The position numbers and the translations under genes were made by a program. From contig CAKUKT010000103.1 in NCBI GenBank assembly GCA_934663655.1, forward strand, positions 1-8,175: a stretch of DNA of 8,175 nucleotides. The letters are read 5' to 3'. The first letter of the stretch is position 1. Each line of letters starts with the position of its first letter. Below are positions 1 through 6,736 of this stretch, piece by piece. This DNA comes from an uncultured Victivallaceae bacterium (GTDB lineage Bacteria > Verrucomicrobiota > Lentisphaeria > Victivallales > Victivallaceae). The notes under the pieces are model-generated. The model was not told the origin of the DNA. It worked only from the letters and a program-made list of their open reading frames with translations, and made no database searches.

Positions 1-2
1 CG

Positions 3-566
3 ATCGGCTTCCGCGGGATGCTCGCGGCGGGCGTGCTGGCGGCGGTAATGTCCACGGTCGACTCGGTGCAGAACTCTCTGAGTACCGTATTCATCAAAGA
101 CGTCTATCAACGGCTGCTGATCCGGAACCGGGATGAAGCCCACTACCTGCGCGCCGCCAAAACGGTTACCCTGATTATCGGCGCCGGGACCTGTATTTTC
201 GGCGTCGCTGTGCTGCTGATCTTCCACGACCGGGAGATTCCGCTGCTCGAGGTGTCGAATTTCTGTCTCGGCGTGCTGGGATCATTCTCCTCGGCGATCT
301 TCATGATGGGACTGCTCACCCGTCGGGTGGACAGCCGGGCGATGATTTTCGGTCTGATCGTCGCGCTGCCGGTGGCGGTTTATCTCTCGGTGTTCCGCTA
401 TCTGCTGCTGCCGCCGCAGGAACGGATCGGGTTCATGTTCCTCGGACTGATCACTTCGTTCACCGCGATGGCGGCTTCGTACATTTTCAGTCTGTTCTCG
501 AGCCGCACCTCCGCCGAACAACGTAAATATGTGGTCTGGCACTTCCTCCGTCACGGCGTGGAATAA
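3..566 (+). CDS. Sodium:solute symporter (SSS family), C-terminal part
   Basis: The 3' end of a sodium-coupled solute transporter in the inner membrane; the gene begins before the window and 187 residues are visible. The first visible stretch has the SSS-family signature: a glycine-rich helix start, then alanines leading into M-S-T-V-D-S (codons 48-65) and a conserved K-D-x-Y. In structurally known members the serine/threonine of this helix helps bind sodium. About four further hydrophobic segments follow, with the usual short basic loop (LLTRRVDSRA) between two of them, and a basic tail ends in TAA at 564-566. The substrate cannot be read from this part; sugars, sialic acids, amino acids and vitamins are all carried by the family. 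A terminator 30 nt downstream suggests it is the last gene of its transcript. The family call is firm; the start is unseen. Confidence 0.9.
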   Translation: MGFRGMLAAGVLAAVMSTVDSVQNSLSTVFIKDVYQRLLIRNRDEAHYLRAAKTVTLIIGAGTCIFGVAVLLIFHDREIPLLEVSNFCLGVLGSFSSAIFMMGLLTRRVDSRAMIFGLIVALPVAVYLSVFRYLLLPPQERIGFMFLGLITSFTAMAASYIFSLFSSRTSAEQRKYVVWHFLRHGVE

Positions 567-596
567 TCACTCCAGCCTCCTGGTTTCTTCGCAGCT

Positions 597-632
597 CCGC
601 CCGTACTCCTTGTTCACGGGCGGATTTTTTTT
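597..632 (+). terminator. Intrinsic terminator after the symporter gene
   Basis: A perfect 8-bp inverted repeat, CCGCCCGT (597-604) and ACGGGCGG (616-623), encloses an 11-nt loop. It is followed by A and then eight T (625-632). It starts 30 nt after the symporter stop codon and has the classic layout of a rho-independent terminator for plus-strand transcription. Confidence 0.88.
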
Positions 633-733
633 GTGGAGGAGCCGGAGGGCGACGGGGCAGATATATGACTGCATCATCAACTGATTTTACCGGCATGGAT
701 AGAATTATACATCTTTTTTCCAAATTCGGCCAT

Positions 734-761
734 TTCATAACCATCGATTTTCCACTATAAT
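734..761 (+). promoter_or_regulatory. Candidate sigma-70-type promoter for the pseudopilin/SGNH unit
   Basis: A perfect TATAAT lies at 756-761, and TTCATA (734-739; 4 of 6 matches to TTGACA) lies 16 bp upstream. Both sit in an AT-rich stretch, in contrast with the GC-rich genes around it, after the symporter terminator and before the next gene. A start about 768 would give a leader of roughly 55 nt to the ATG at 825. The -10 box is convincing and the -35 box is moderate. The rest of the 567-824 interval holds the terminator, a palindrome and no convincing gene. Confidence 0.55.
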
Positions 762-787
762 TATAACAGAAACAAGCCGGAGTATAC

Positions 788-799
788 CGGAAATTTCCG
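788..799. promoter_or_regulatory. Perfect 12-bp palindrome in the leader, possible operator
   Basis: CGGAAATTTCCG is identical to its own reverse complement. It lies about 27-38 bp downstream of the candidate -10 box, inside the presumed untranslated leader of the pseudopilin gene. That position suits a repressor site, but a perfect 12-mer palindrome can arise by chance and only one copy was noticed nearby. Function is inferred from symmetry and location only. Confidence 0.3.
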
Positions 800-824
800 C
801 ATAATGAAAGCCGGGAGAACCGCC

Positions 825-1655
825 ATGAGAAAATCGATCTTTTTCCGTTTCCAGTCAAAAGAAAGCGCCGCCGGTCGGAGCAGCAGTGATTACGGTTCCG
901 GAGGAGGGGGATTGCAACGGTTTTCTCCACTCGGTCGTTTTACGCTGATCGAACTGCTGGTGGTGATTGCGATCATCGCGATTCTCGCCGCGATACTGAT
1001 GCCGGCTCTGGCTCAGGCGCGCGAACGGGCGTCACAGGCAACCTGTCTATCCCGTCAAAAAGAAAATATGACCGAGATTGCGCTTTATCTCAACTCCAAC
1101 CGCGACACCATTCACAGTCGGGCATATTACGGCAGCGGAGTTAAATACAACTGGTGGGGAGAAGCGATTTACGCGATGCCCAACGACAACAACAGCTGGA
1201 AACAGCCGCTTCCCTACTGCACCAAGTCGAAAAAGGAGGGCGCGGTGTACGGCTTCACCGATTGGCTCGGACTGCTGGGCAATACCGGTCAGAACGATGT
1301 GAATGAACTCGGTTACGACAAAACCGAAGTTTTCACCTACAATAAAAGTACCTGGCCCAGCGATCAGCTTTACGTGATGAATTCCAAGCGCGCCGTCAAT
1401 CCCGGCATCGTCAATGTGCTTCAGGATGTTGGACTGATTGTCGCTCCGGATTTCTGGTATGGATGGCATATTTTCAGCTTCGATACGCCGAATACCTCGG
1501 GCGGGCAGGGCGGCATCTACGCGGAGAATCACGGCAACCGGGGCAATGTCGCGTTTCTCGACGGTCACGCCGCCGCCTACAGCGGTGAGGAGGCTCATCA
1601 ATTCGGGATTCACGTCTATTACACCAATTCCGGAGCCGCGCTGAAAACCAACTGA
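825..1655 (+). CDS. Pseudopilin-like protein with FTLIE N-terminus and H-x9-DG C-terminal motif
   Basis: A 276-residue type IV pilin-like/pseudopilin protein of the kind abundant in Lentisphaerota, Verrucomicrobia and Planctomycetes. The prepilin signature starts at F39 ([12 protein letters not shown]) with Glu at the +5 position (E43). It continues into one hydrophobic helix ending near P60, followed by a charged heptad-like stretch. Arg38 occupies the position before the cleavage site, where Gly is usual; Gly37 precedes it. The C-terminus carries H236-x9-D246-G247, the 'prepilin-type processing-associated H-X9-DG' motif. The body (about 90-230) is rich in Trp, Tyr and Asn and matches no catalytic family I recognise. 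The ATG at 825 is preceded by GGGAGA at good spacing; an in-frame ATG at 804 has no such site, and an in-frame TTG at 912 is a real alternative. The SGNH gene follows after 19 nt, so the two are probably co-transcribed. The role (surface display, secretion or glycan contact) is unknown. Confidence 0.88.
   Translation: MRKSIFFRFQSKESAAGRSSSDYGSGGGGLQRFSPLGRFTLIELLVVIAIIAILAAILMPALAQARERASQATCLSRQKENMTEIALYLNSNRDTIHSRAYYGSGVKYNWWGEAIYAMPNDNNSWKQPLPYCTKSKKEGAVYGFTDWLGLLGNTGQNDVNELGYDKTEVFTYNKSTWPSDQLYVMNSKRAVNPGIVNVLQDVGLIVAPDFWYGWHIFSFDTPNTSGGQGGIYAENHGNRGNVAFLDGHAAAYSGEEAHQFGIHVYYTNSGAALKTN
900..914 (+). promoter_or_regulatory. Strong internal Shine-Dalgarno followed by an in-frame TTG
   Basis: GGAGGAGGGGG (900-910) contains a full AGGAGG at 902-907 and precedes a TTG at 912-914 that is in frame with the pseudopilin. 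GGAGG at 900-904 lies 7 nt before the TTG, while AGGAGG lies only 4 nt before it. Starting here would give a 9-residue leader before F39, the usual short prepilin leader, instead of 38 residues. The same bases encode the Gly-rich linker GSGGGG, so the motif may be incidental. Confidence 0.35.
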
Positions 1656-1674
1656 CAGTGGAGAGCACCTTCAA

Positions 1675-3090
1675 ATGAAACCAGCGATTTTTCTGGCGGC
1701 GTTCGTCGCCGTTGCGATGGGATTCGGAGTACACGGCGGCGAAAAAGCGGATGCCGACCGCGCGAAAATCGCCGAACATTTTCAGAACACCAGTGCTGAT
1801 TTCAAGCAGTCCAGGAGCAACTGGCGGTGGGTTTTCTACGGTGATTCGATCACCCACGGGTGTGCCCACACCGCCGGCTGGCGGAACTTCGTGGAGATTT
1901 TTCAGGAGCGGCTGCGCTGGGAAAAGGCGGTGCTGTTTGACACGGTGATCAATTCCGGCAACAGCGGTTATTCGAGCACCCACCTGGTCGATCCCGGGCA
2001 GTACGCATGGCAGGTCGGCGACTACAAACCGGCGGTGGTGGTGATTCTGATCGGCGCCAATGACATCGTGCTGCCGGACGCCGACATCAACCGTTTTCGC
2101 GCCAACCTCGAAACCCTCGTCGACCGGGTGCGCAATGACGGCGCCATCCCGGTGCTGATGACCTACAATACCATGCGCCTCCTGCGCAATCCCTCCGCCA
2201 AGTGGGAACACGACTACGTCAAGCGTTATCAGGAATTTCCCGCCTACAACGAGGTGATCCGCGACGTCGCCGCCCGGCGCGACTGCATTCTGGTGGATCA
2301 CGAACGCTACTGGCGCGAACATGCCTCCGATCCCGCGGTGGAACTTTTCTGGCTGCCCGAACACCTTCATCCCGGCCCCCGCGGCCACCAGGAGATGGCG
2401 AGGCTGATCTGTCAGGAACTCGGTCTCGGTACGGAAAATTCCGCCTGTTTCGCGGTTCAGGCCGGTGGTGCAATGCCTCCGGCGCCCTCCGCTGACCCGG
2501 ATAATGCTTCGTTGCTCAAGCGTTTCAGTGAATTTACCGGCTGGGAGGTGCTTTTCGACGCCGCCCGGGGGCGTCCGGAAACGCAGGGGTGGAACAACCC
2601 CTATTCCGCGACCGCGGCGACGCTGGTTGACGGCGCCCTGCGTCTCGATCACCGCCGGGAAAACGGTGGCGTGATCCGCTTCAACGACACGGCCAAGCTC
2701 AATTCGCTCGGTAAAAATGTGCTTTGCGAAATCGAGATGCGAGTGCTGCCCGATGACGATCCCGCCGGTCGGAACAACCGGTTTTACATTGAATGCGTCG
2801 CCGGGCTGGGTGAAGAGAAAACCGAAGCGATTATTATCGCCGATTCGCAGAATATCCGCGGTACACTGGGTACGCTGCCGCTGCCGGTAGACTGTGGAAA
2901 ATTTTTCAAACTCCGCTTCCTGCTCGATACGGTTTCCCGGCGGGCACGCCTCTGGGTTGACGATACTCCGGTCGGCGACCTGGTGATTGAACCGGTTACC
3001 GACCTCGGACCGCGGCTCAGTTTCGGTTACGGGTCAAGTTCGATCGGCGGGGTGATCGAAGTCAAATCGGTGCGCCTCGGTTCCTATTGA
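1675..3090 (+). CDS. Secreted SGNH/GDSL hydrolase with C-terminal jelly-roll-like domain
   Basis: A 471-residue exported esterase-like protein, probably acting on acyl (for example acetyl) groups of glycans or similar esters outside the cytoplasm. A signal peptide covers about residues 1-21. The SGNH blocks are visible: GDSIT with nucleophile Ser58 (block I), the NSGNSG glycine near Gly95 (block II), G127-A-N129-D130 (block III), and the catalytic histidine His232 in LPEHLHP (block V). The usual Asp of D-x-x-H is Glu229. Residues about 270-471 form a second domain rich in beta-strand patterns, resembling concanavalin-like or DUF1080-type jelly-roll modules, perhaps for substrate binding; this is inferred from pattern only. 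The ATG is preceded by GGAGAG at 1660-1665. The gene follows the pseudopilin gene by 19 nt and ends 20 nt before a terminator. Family call firm; substrate unknown. Confidence 0.88.
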   Translation: MKPAIFLAAFVAVAMGFGVHGGEKADADRAKIAEHFQNTSADFKQSRSNWRWVFYGDSITHGCAHTAGWRNFVEIFQERLRWEKAVLFDTVINSGNSGYSSTHLVDPGQYAWQVGDYKPAVVVILIGANDIVLPDADINRFRANLETLVDRVRNDGAIPVLMTYNTMRLLRNPSAKWEHDYVKRYQEFPAYNEVIRDVAARRDCILVDHERYWREHASDPAVELFWLPEHLHPGPRGHQEMARLICQELGLGTENSACFAVQAGGAMPPAPSADPDNASLLKRFSEFTGWEVLFDAARGRPETQGWNNPYSATAATLVDGALRLDHRRENGGVIRFNDTAKLNSLGKNVLCEIEMRVLPDDDPAGRNNRFYIECVAGLGEEKTEAIIIADSQNIRGTLGTLPLPVDCGKFFKLRFLLDTVSRRARLWVDDTPVGDLVIEPVTDLGPRLSFGYGSSSIGGVIEVKSVRLGSY

Positions 3091-3110
3091 GTGATCAATT
3101 TACCGACCGG

Positions 3111-3149
3111 AAAAACCGGTCCCGCCCTCCGGCGGGGCCGGTTTTTTTT
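3111..3149 (+). terminator. Strong terminator between convergent blocks, possibly bidirectional
   Basis: The left arm (3111-3126) and right arm (3131-3146) pair almost perfectly: 9 bp, one T-G wobble, then 6 bp, with a CTCC loop. Eight T (3142-3149) end the structure on the plus strand. On the minus strand five T (complement of 3111-3115) follow the hairpin, so it may also stop transcripts from the opposing glycosyltransferase-like gene, whose stop codon lies 66 nt away. An alternative smaller hairpin, GACCGG-AAAAA-CCGGTC (3105-3121 region), overlaps the left arm. The remaining bases of the 3091-3214 gap show only a run of seven G (3200-3206). Confidence 0.88.
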
Positions 3150-3214
3150 GCAGATGGCGGACGGTCGTGGTGGCGGCTGAGGTCGGTAACGAAGCCGTCG
3201 GGGGGGAGGGCGGG

Positions 3215-4918
3215 TCACTCCCCGGAACGGCGGCATTCGACCGCCAGGAGTTCCATGATGCCGCCGCCGTTCGGGTAGCTGAACGCAACCGGTTCCGCAA
3301 CGGGTGGATAGCTGGTCAGAATTTTCGCGAGCGTGGCATCGGAAATGCGTCGGAAGCGGGGCGAGAGCACCAGCGTAAAACGGTCAACGCCGCGTTCCTC
3401 AAGGTGATGGAGGAGCGCTTCGCCGTCAGCATCATTTTCGATGCCGAGCCACTGGCGGGAGAAAAACAACCGCGGAGTTTGTTCCGGCAGAAAGAAGATG
3501 TCCGACACCACCACCTGCGACGGAAAACCGGCGATGAACTCCTCCGCCGCCCGGTTTTCCCGGGTCACCGTGCGCAGGGTCGTAAACCCCCAGATTTCAA
3601 TCAGCAGCGCTCCCGCCGTCACTGCGGTGAGGACGGTGACAAACCGACGACGCCCGAAACCGGCCATGACGATGCCGCGCCATGAGAGTACGAGCAGGAA
3701 CGGCATAATCATCAGAAAATGGCGTGCTCCCCAGGTGAGTCCGATATCGTTGCGGGTGAAAAGCGGTGGCGCCGCCAGCACGCAGATCGTGACGAAGCGG
3801 GCAGTCAGGCGGACGCGGGGGGATCGGGAGCACAGCAGCGGCCGCCAGTTGATCAGAAAGCCGCCGAACAACGGCACCGAACTCCACAGTCCGGCGGTCA
3901 TCCCAGTTGCCAGCGCCGGAGCGGGATGAGTGAAGAGCATTCCGGCACAGATCACTCCAGCCAAACCGCTGAACATGAGGGCGGCAAATTTGAAAACCCG
4001 CCAGTCATGCGGTTTCCGGGCTGCACCGGCAGCCACCGCTGCTGCTGTTGCGAGTGGACCGAGGAGATTGAGCGCTCCGCCCCGGACATCGACATCGAAA
4101 CGCAGCAGATGATGATAGTAATTCCAGATTGTGCCCGTCAACTCCTCGAGGAGCGAGAAGCCGGCGGGGCGGTTGTTGAGGTAGTAATAGCGGCCGTGCA
4201 GGCCGAGAATGTGGTCGAAGCACAGCAGATTGGTCAGCCAGAGCGGCGCTGCCGCAACGACGAAACCGCCGAACAGGGCAAGCGCGCCCCGCCACCGTCG
4301 GCACAGCAGCATGGCGAGGGTGAGGGCGGCGGCGGCGATGTAGAGTTCTTCGCGCAGCCAGAGCCCGCAGCCGAGGATGGCGCCGCCGGCGAACACCGTC
4401 CCGGAAAAGCGATCCTCGCCGGATGCGGCGCGGAAAATCACCAGTGCCGCACCCATCAAGGTGATGAGCGCGGCCGGAACCATCTCCCACAGCAGCAGCG
4501 AATAGAACCACAGCGGCGTGGCCAGGGCGAGCAGCAGCGTCAGCAGCCGGTTCCGATAGAGGTACTGGAACACTCCGAGCAGGGCCAGCAGCGAGAGCAG
4601 CGGCAGAACCACTACTCCGCGTTCACCGAAAATTCGGTAGAACGGTGCGGAGAGCAGCGCAAACCACGGTGCATGAAACGAGTGGATGCCGTCCCGGTAA
4701 CGCAGAAAATGAAAGCCGCCCCGCGGGAAAAATTCCGGTTCAGCGCTCTCGATCGCCAGCGAACCGGTTTCCAGCACGTTGCGCATCACGATATACTTGT
4801 TGCCGTTGTCGGTTATCCAGACTGCGCCCGGCGGCAACAGCCACGTCGCCGCCGCGAGCAGCAGGGCGGCGATGACGACGATTCCGGCAGGATGGCGGGA
4901 TATCCGGATTGTTTTCAT
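3215..4918 (-). CDS. Polytopic membrane protein, putative GT-C-fold glycosyltransferase
   Basis: A 567-residue integral membrane protein. Many hydrophobic helices span residues 11-445: the first at about 11-29, others near 101-121, 125-142, 145-162, 173-190, 192-206, 210-232, 283-300, 309-330, 373-388, 400-415 and 425-445. A soluble tail of about 120 residues follows. After helix 1 the sequence has I-T-D37-N-G-N-K-Y, at the place where GT-C enzymes carry an acidic catalytic residue in the first large external loop; next comes H-x-P-W-F-A-L-L-S-A-P. Later, W-G-A-R-H-F-L-M-I-M-P (396-406) resembles the 'G-x-R-(Y/H)-x-x-P' stretch seen in GT39/ArnT-like proteins. These suggest transfer of a sugar from a lipid-phosphate donor, but donor and acceptor are unknown. 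The start is the ATG overlapping the methyltransferase stop as ATGA, with GGAGA just upstream, which implies translational coupling. A non-glycosyltransferase membrane protein is possible. Confidence 0.62.
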   Translation of the reverse strand: MKTIRISRHPAGIVVIAALLLAAATWLLPPGAVWITDNGNKYIVMRNVLETGSLAIESAEPEFFPRGGFHFLRYRDGIHSFHAPWFALLSAPFYRIFGERGVVVLPLLSLLALLGVFQYLYRNRLLTLLLALATPLWFYSLLLWEMVPAALITLMGAALVIFRAASGEDRFSGTVFAGGAILGCGLWLREELYIAAAALTLAMLLCRRWRGALALFGGFVVAAAPLWLTNLLCFDHILGLHGRYYYLNNRPAGFSLLEELTGTIWNYYHHLLRFDVDVRGGALNLLGPLATAAAVAAGAARKPHDWRVFKFAALMFSGLAGVICAGMLFTHPAPALATGMTAGLWSSVPLFGGFLINWRPLLCSRSPRVRLTARFVTICVLAAPPLFTRNDIGLTWGARHFLMIMPFLLVLSWRGIVMAGFGRRRFVTVLTAVTAGALLIEIWGFTTLRTVTRENRAAEEFIAGFPSQVVVSDIFFLPEQTPRLFFSRQWLGIENDADGEALLHHLEERGVDRFTLVLSPRFRRISDATLAKILTSYPPVAEPVAFSYPNGGGIMELLAVECRRSGE

Positions 4919-6717
4919 GATTCTCCGTTAGTGGCGGCGCGGTTGTGTTCAATAATGAACTCAAGCTCATTCTCGCTGATCTTGAATAACCGGGCAACTG
5001 CCAGATCGAGTTCTTCGGTTGAACCTCCGGCCGCGCATTCGTCGTGAAGCCGGGTCAGCTCCGCCGTCGCGGTGGCGGAGAGGTACGGCAGCGGCAATGC
5101 TTCGAGGTGACGGCGGAGAATTTTCAATGTCGGACAGCGTCGAAGAAACACAAAGGCGTAAATTTCGCTGTTCAGCAGCGCCGTCAGCGCCTCCCAGCTC
5201 ATCCCCGGCACCCCGGGAATAAAGAAATTGGCGCTGTTGAGCGTCAGTATCCCCCCCCGGTCGATCGCGCAGATCGGACGCCGGGCGATGAAACGATAGA
5301 TGATCTTCGGCTGCCGCAGCAGCGATTCCGGAGCACACTGCTGGAATTTTTCCCGGGTGAAGTACAGAAAGCGATCCGGAGTCGTAAGCCGGAAGGGCTG
5401 GATATCCCGGCCGCGCCATACCGGTTCCGCCCCCGGATGCGGAGTCTGCAACAGCAGACGGCGGTTGTCGCCGGTGACGATGCCGAGTCCGAACACCGCG
5501 TTGTCGCGCAGAGTAATTCCGCCGGCGGCGTCGATTTTGTCCAGAATACGCCGTTCCGGGGTGCCGGCCGCCGCGTCCAGCGTGAAGCGGTATTCCGGTG
5601 CGGCCGGGGAAAAGGTGTGGGTCGTTTCCGCCTGATGGAGGGTGAGGGTTCCGGCGTTGCGCGGGGATGAGGCCACCAGCACCGGGCTGGACATCACGCC
5701 CGGAAAGCCGGAGATCTGCCGGTGAATTGTGACTGTACCGCGTTCGAGCAGCCGGCGGCGCAGCCGGGCGTGACGTTTGATGTTGAGAAACGCCCCCGGC
5801 AACAGCACCCGGAGTTCACCGTCGGTTTTGAGCAGCTTGAACGAATTGAGCACCGCAAGTTCAAACGAGTCCACCGCATCCGGCAGCGCGCATCGCGCTC
5901 CCCAGGGCGGATTAGTGACGATCCAGTCGAATGGCGCTTCCGGCAGACGGCGGGGATATCTGGTCAGGTGGTTGCGACGGCGCAGCGTGACCCGGTGATC
6001 CGGATCTCTGAAAAAAAGCGCCGCATTCACTTCGCAGATTCTCAGTGCGGTCTCGTCGATGTCAAACGCGAACACCTCCGCGGAATCGGCATCCGGAGAA
6101 AGCCAGCTCCAGAGCAGCGCACCCGAACCGCAGCAGGGATCGCAGACCCGCCGCCCCGGCGGGATGGTTTCGTCGCTGCCGACCGGCGTGAAGGGAGTGT
6201 AATAGATGCCGGAACGGGCGCGTCTCCCCTCGCTCTGCTGGGCCTGGTGGATCTCTCCGAGCAGGTCGGTTCCAGCGGCAAAATCAAAATTATCCACCAG
6301 TTCAAGATCGCTTTCCCGGAGGTTCCACCGATCCCACCAGGCCGTCAGCGAACGGGCGATCCGGCTGCCGGGGTGGCGCCGCCAGCCGAGCCCCAGCAGT
6401 CCGGCGTCGATGAGAAGCCGGGCCGACAGCAGCGCCAGCAGCGCTTCCGGCGCCAGCGCTTCGCCGTCGGCACGGGTCGCGGGCAGAGGGGAGGGGGAGG
6501 AGGCGCGGCGATTGAGCAGCAGCCGGTTCGCCCCGCTGGTCAGACGCCCCTCGGCCGCCAGTTGACGGATGATCCGGCGCTGCTCCTTTGCACTCCAGAA
6601 TTCGGAATCGGCCGGCTCATCGATAACTCCGGTGCGGCGCCAATTGCGGAGCGTCGGCGTCGAAATCCCGAGCCGGGCAGCGAACGCCGACAATTTCCTC
6701 TCCGAAGTTTCCCCCAT
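4915..6717 (-). CDS. N6-adenine DNA methyltransferase (TaqI/Eco57I-like) with N-terminal helix-turn-helix
   Basis: A 600-residue DNA adenine methyltransferase predicted to transfer a methyl group from S-adenosylmethionine to adenine N6. Residues about 9-35 (K-L-S-A-F-A-A-R-L-G-I-S-T-P-T-L-R-N-W) form a MerR-like helix-turn-helix, followed by a helical linker. The catalytic core shows motif X (G-I-Y-Y-T-P, 170-175), motif I (D193-P-C-C-G-S-G199), motif II (F-D-I-D, 218-221) and catalytic motif IV (N269-P-P-W272). Residues about 400-545 match the TaqI-like C-terminal recognition domain (W-R-G-R-D-I-x-P-F near 434, N-S-x-N-F-F-I near 494). A helical tail closes the protein. No nuclease motif is apparent inside it, and no restriction gene lies next to it, so it looks solitary. 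The ATG at 6717 is preferred (GAGG 4 nt upstream); a TTG at 6747 adds 10 residues but lacks a good site and overlaps the preceding gene. It overlaps the next gene by 4 nt and contains a G8 run. Confidence 0.85.
   Translation of the reverse strand: MGETSERKLSAFAARLGISTPTLRNWRRTGVIDEPADSEFWSAKEQRRIIRQLAAEGRLTSGANRLLLNRRASSPSPLPATRADGEALAPEALLALLSARLLIDAGLLGLGWRRHPGSRIARSLTAWWDRWNLRESDLELVDNFDFAAGTDLLGEIHQAQQSEGRRARSGIYYTPFTPVGSDETIPPGRRVCDPCCGSGALLWSWLSPDADSAEVFAFDIDETALRICEVNAALFFRDPDHRVTLRRRNHLTRYPRRLPEAPFDWIVTNPPWGARCALPDAVDSFELAVLNSFKLLKTDGELRVLLPGAFLNIKRHARLRRRLLERGTVTIHRQISGFPGVMSSPVLVASSPRNAGTLTLHQAETTHTFSPAAPEYRFTLDAAAGTPERRILDKIDAAGGITLRDNAVFGLGIVTGDNRRLLLQTPHPGAEPVWRGRDIQPFRLTTPDRFLYFTREKFQQCAPESLLRQPKIIYRFIARRPICAIDRGGILTLNSANFFIPGVPGMSWEALTALLNSEIYAFVFLRRCPTLKILRRHLEALPLPYLSATATAELTRLHDECAAGGSTEELDLAVARLFKISENELEFIIEHNRAATNGES
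5251..5258 (-). repeat. Run of eight G inside the methyltransferase gene
   Basis: The plus strand reads CCCCCCCC, which is G8 on the coding strand, spanning the codons of Arg487, Gly488 and Gly489 in the recognition domain. Replication slippage by one base would shift the frame and remove roughly the last 110 residues. Poly-G runs of this kind drive phase variation of methyltransferases in other bacteria; eight is near the short end for that behaviour. In this sequence the frame is intact. Confidence 0.6.
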
Positions 6718-6736
6718 CGTGCCTCGTCTCACATAC

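Noticed and set aside
665..760. Small plus-strand frame of 31 codons in the intergenic region
   Set aside because: It has only a weak GGGG upstream, its AT-rich codons are unlike the neighbours, and it runs into the TATAAT box. It is better explained as promoter DNA.
1474..2652. Long minus-strand open frame opposite the pseudopilin and SGNH genes
   Set aside because: It is rich in Arg, Gly and His with no recognisable motifs, and lies antisense to genes with clear family motifs. It is a by-product of GC-rich codon use.
3200..3206. Run of seven G near the end of the membrane-protein gene as a slippage switch
   Set aside because: It lies downstream of the stop codon on the coding strand, so length changes would not alter the protein.
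3719..5047. Long plus-strand open frame opposite the membrane-protein gene
   Set aside because: It is a Gln/Glu/Arg-rich low-complexity translation, antisense to a clearly polytopic membrane protein. No motif is visible.
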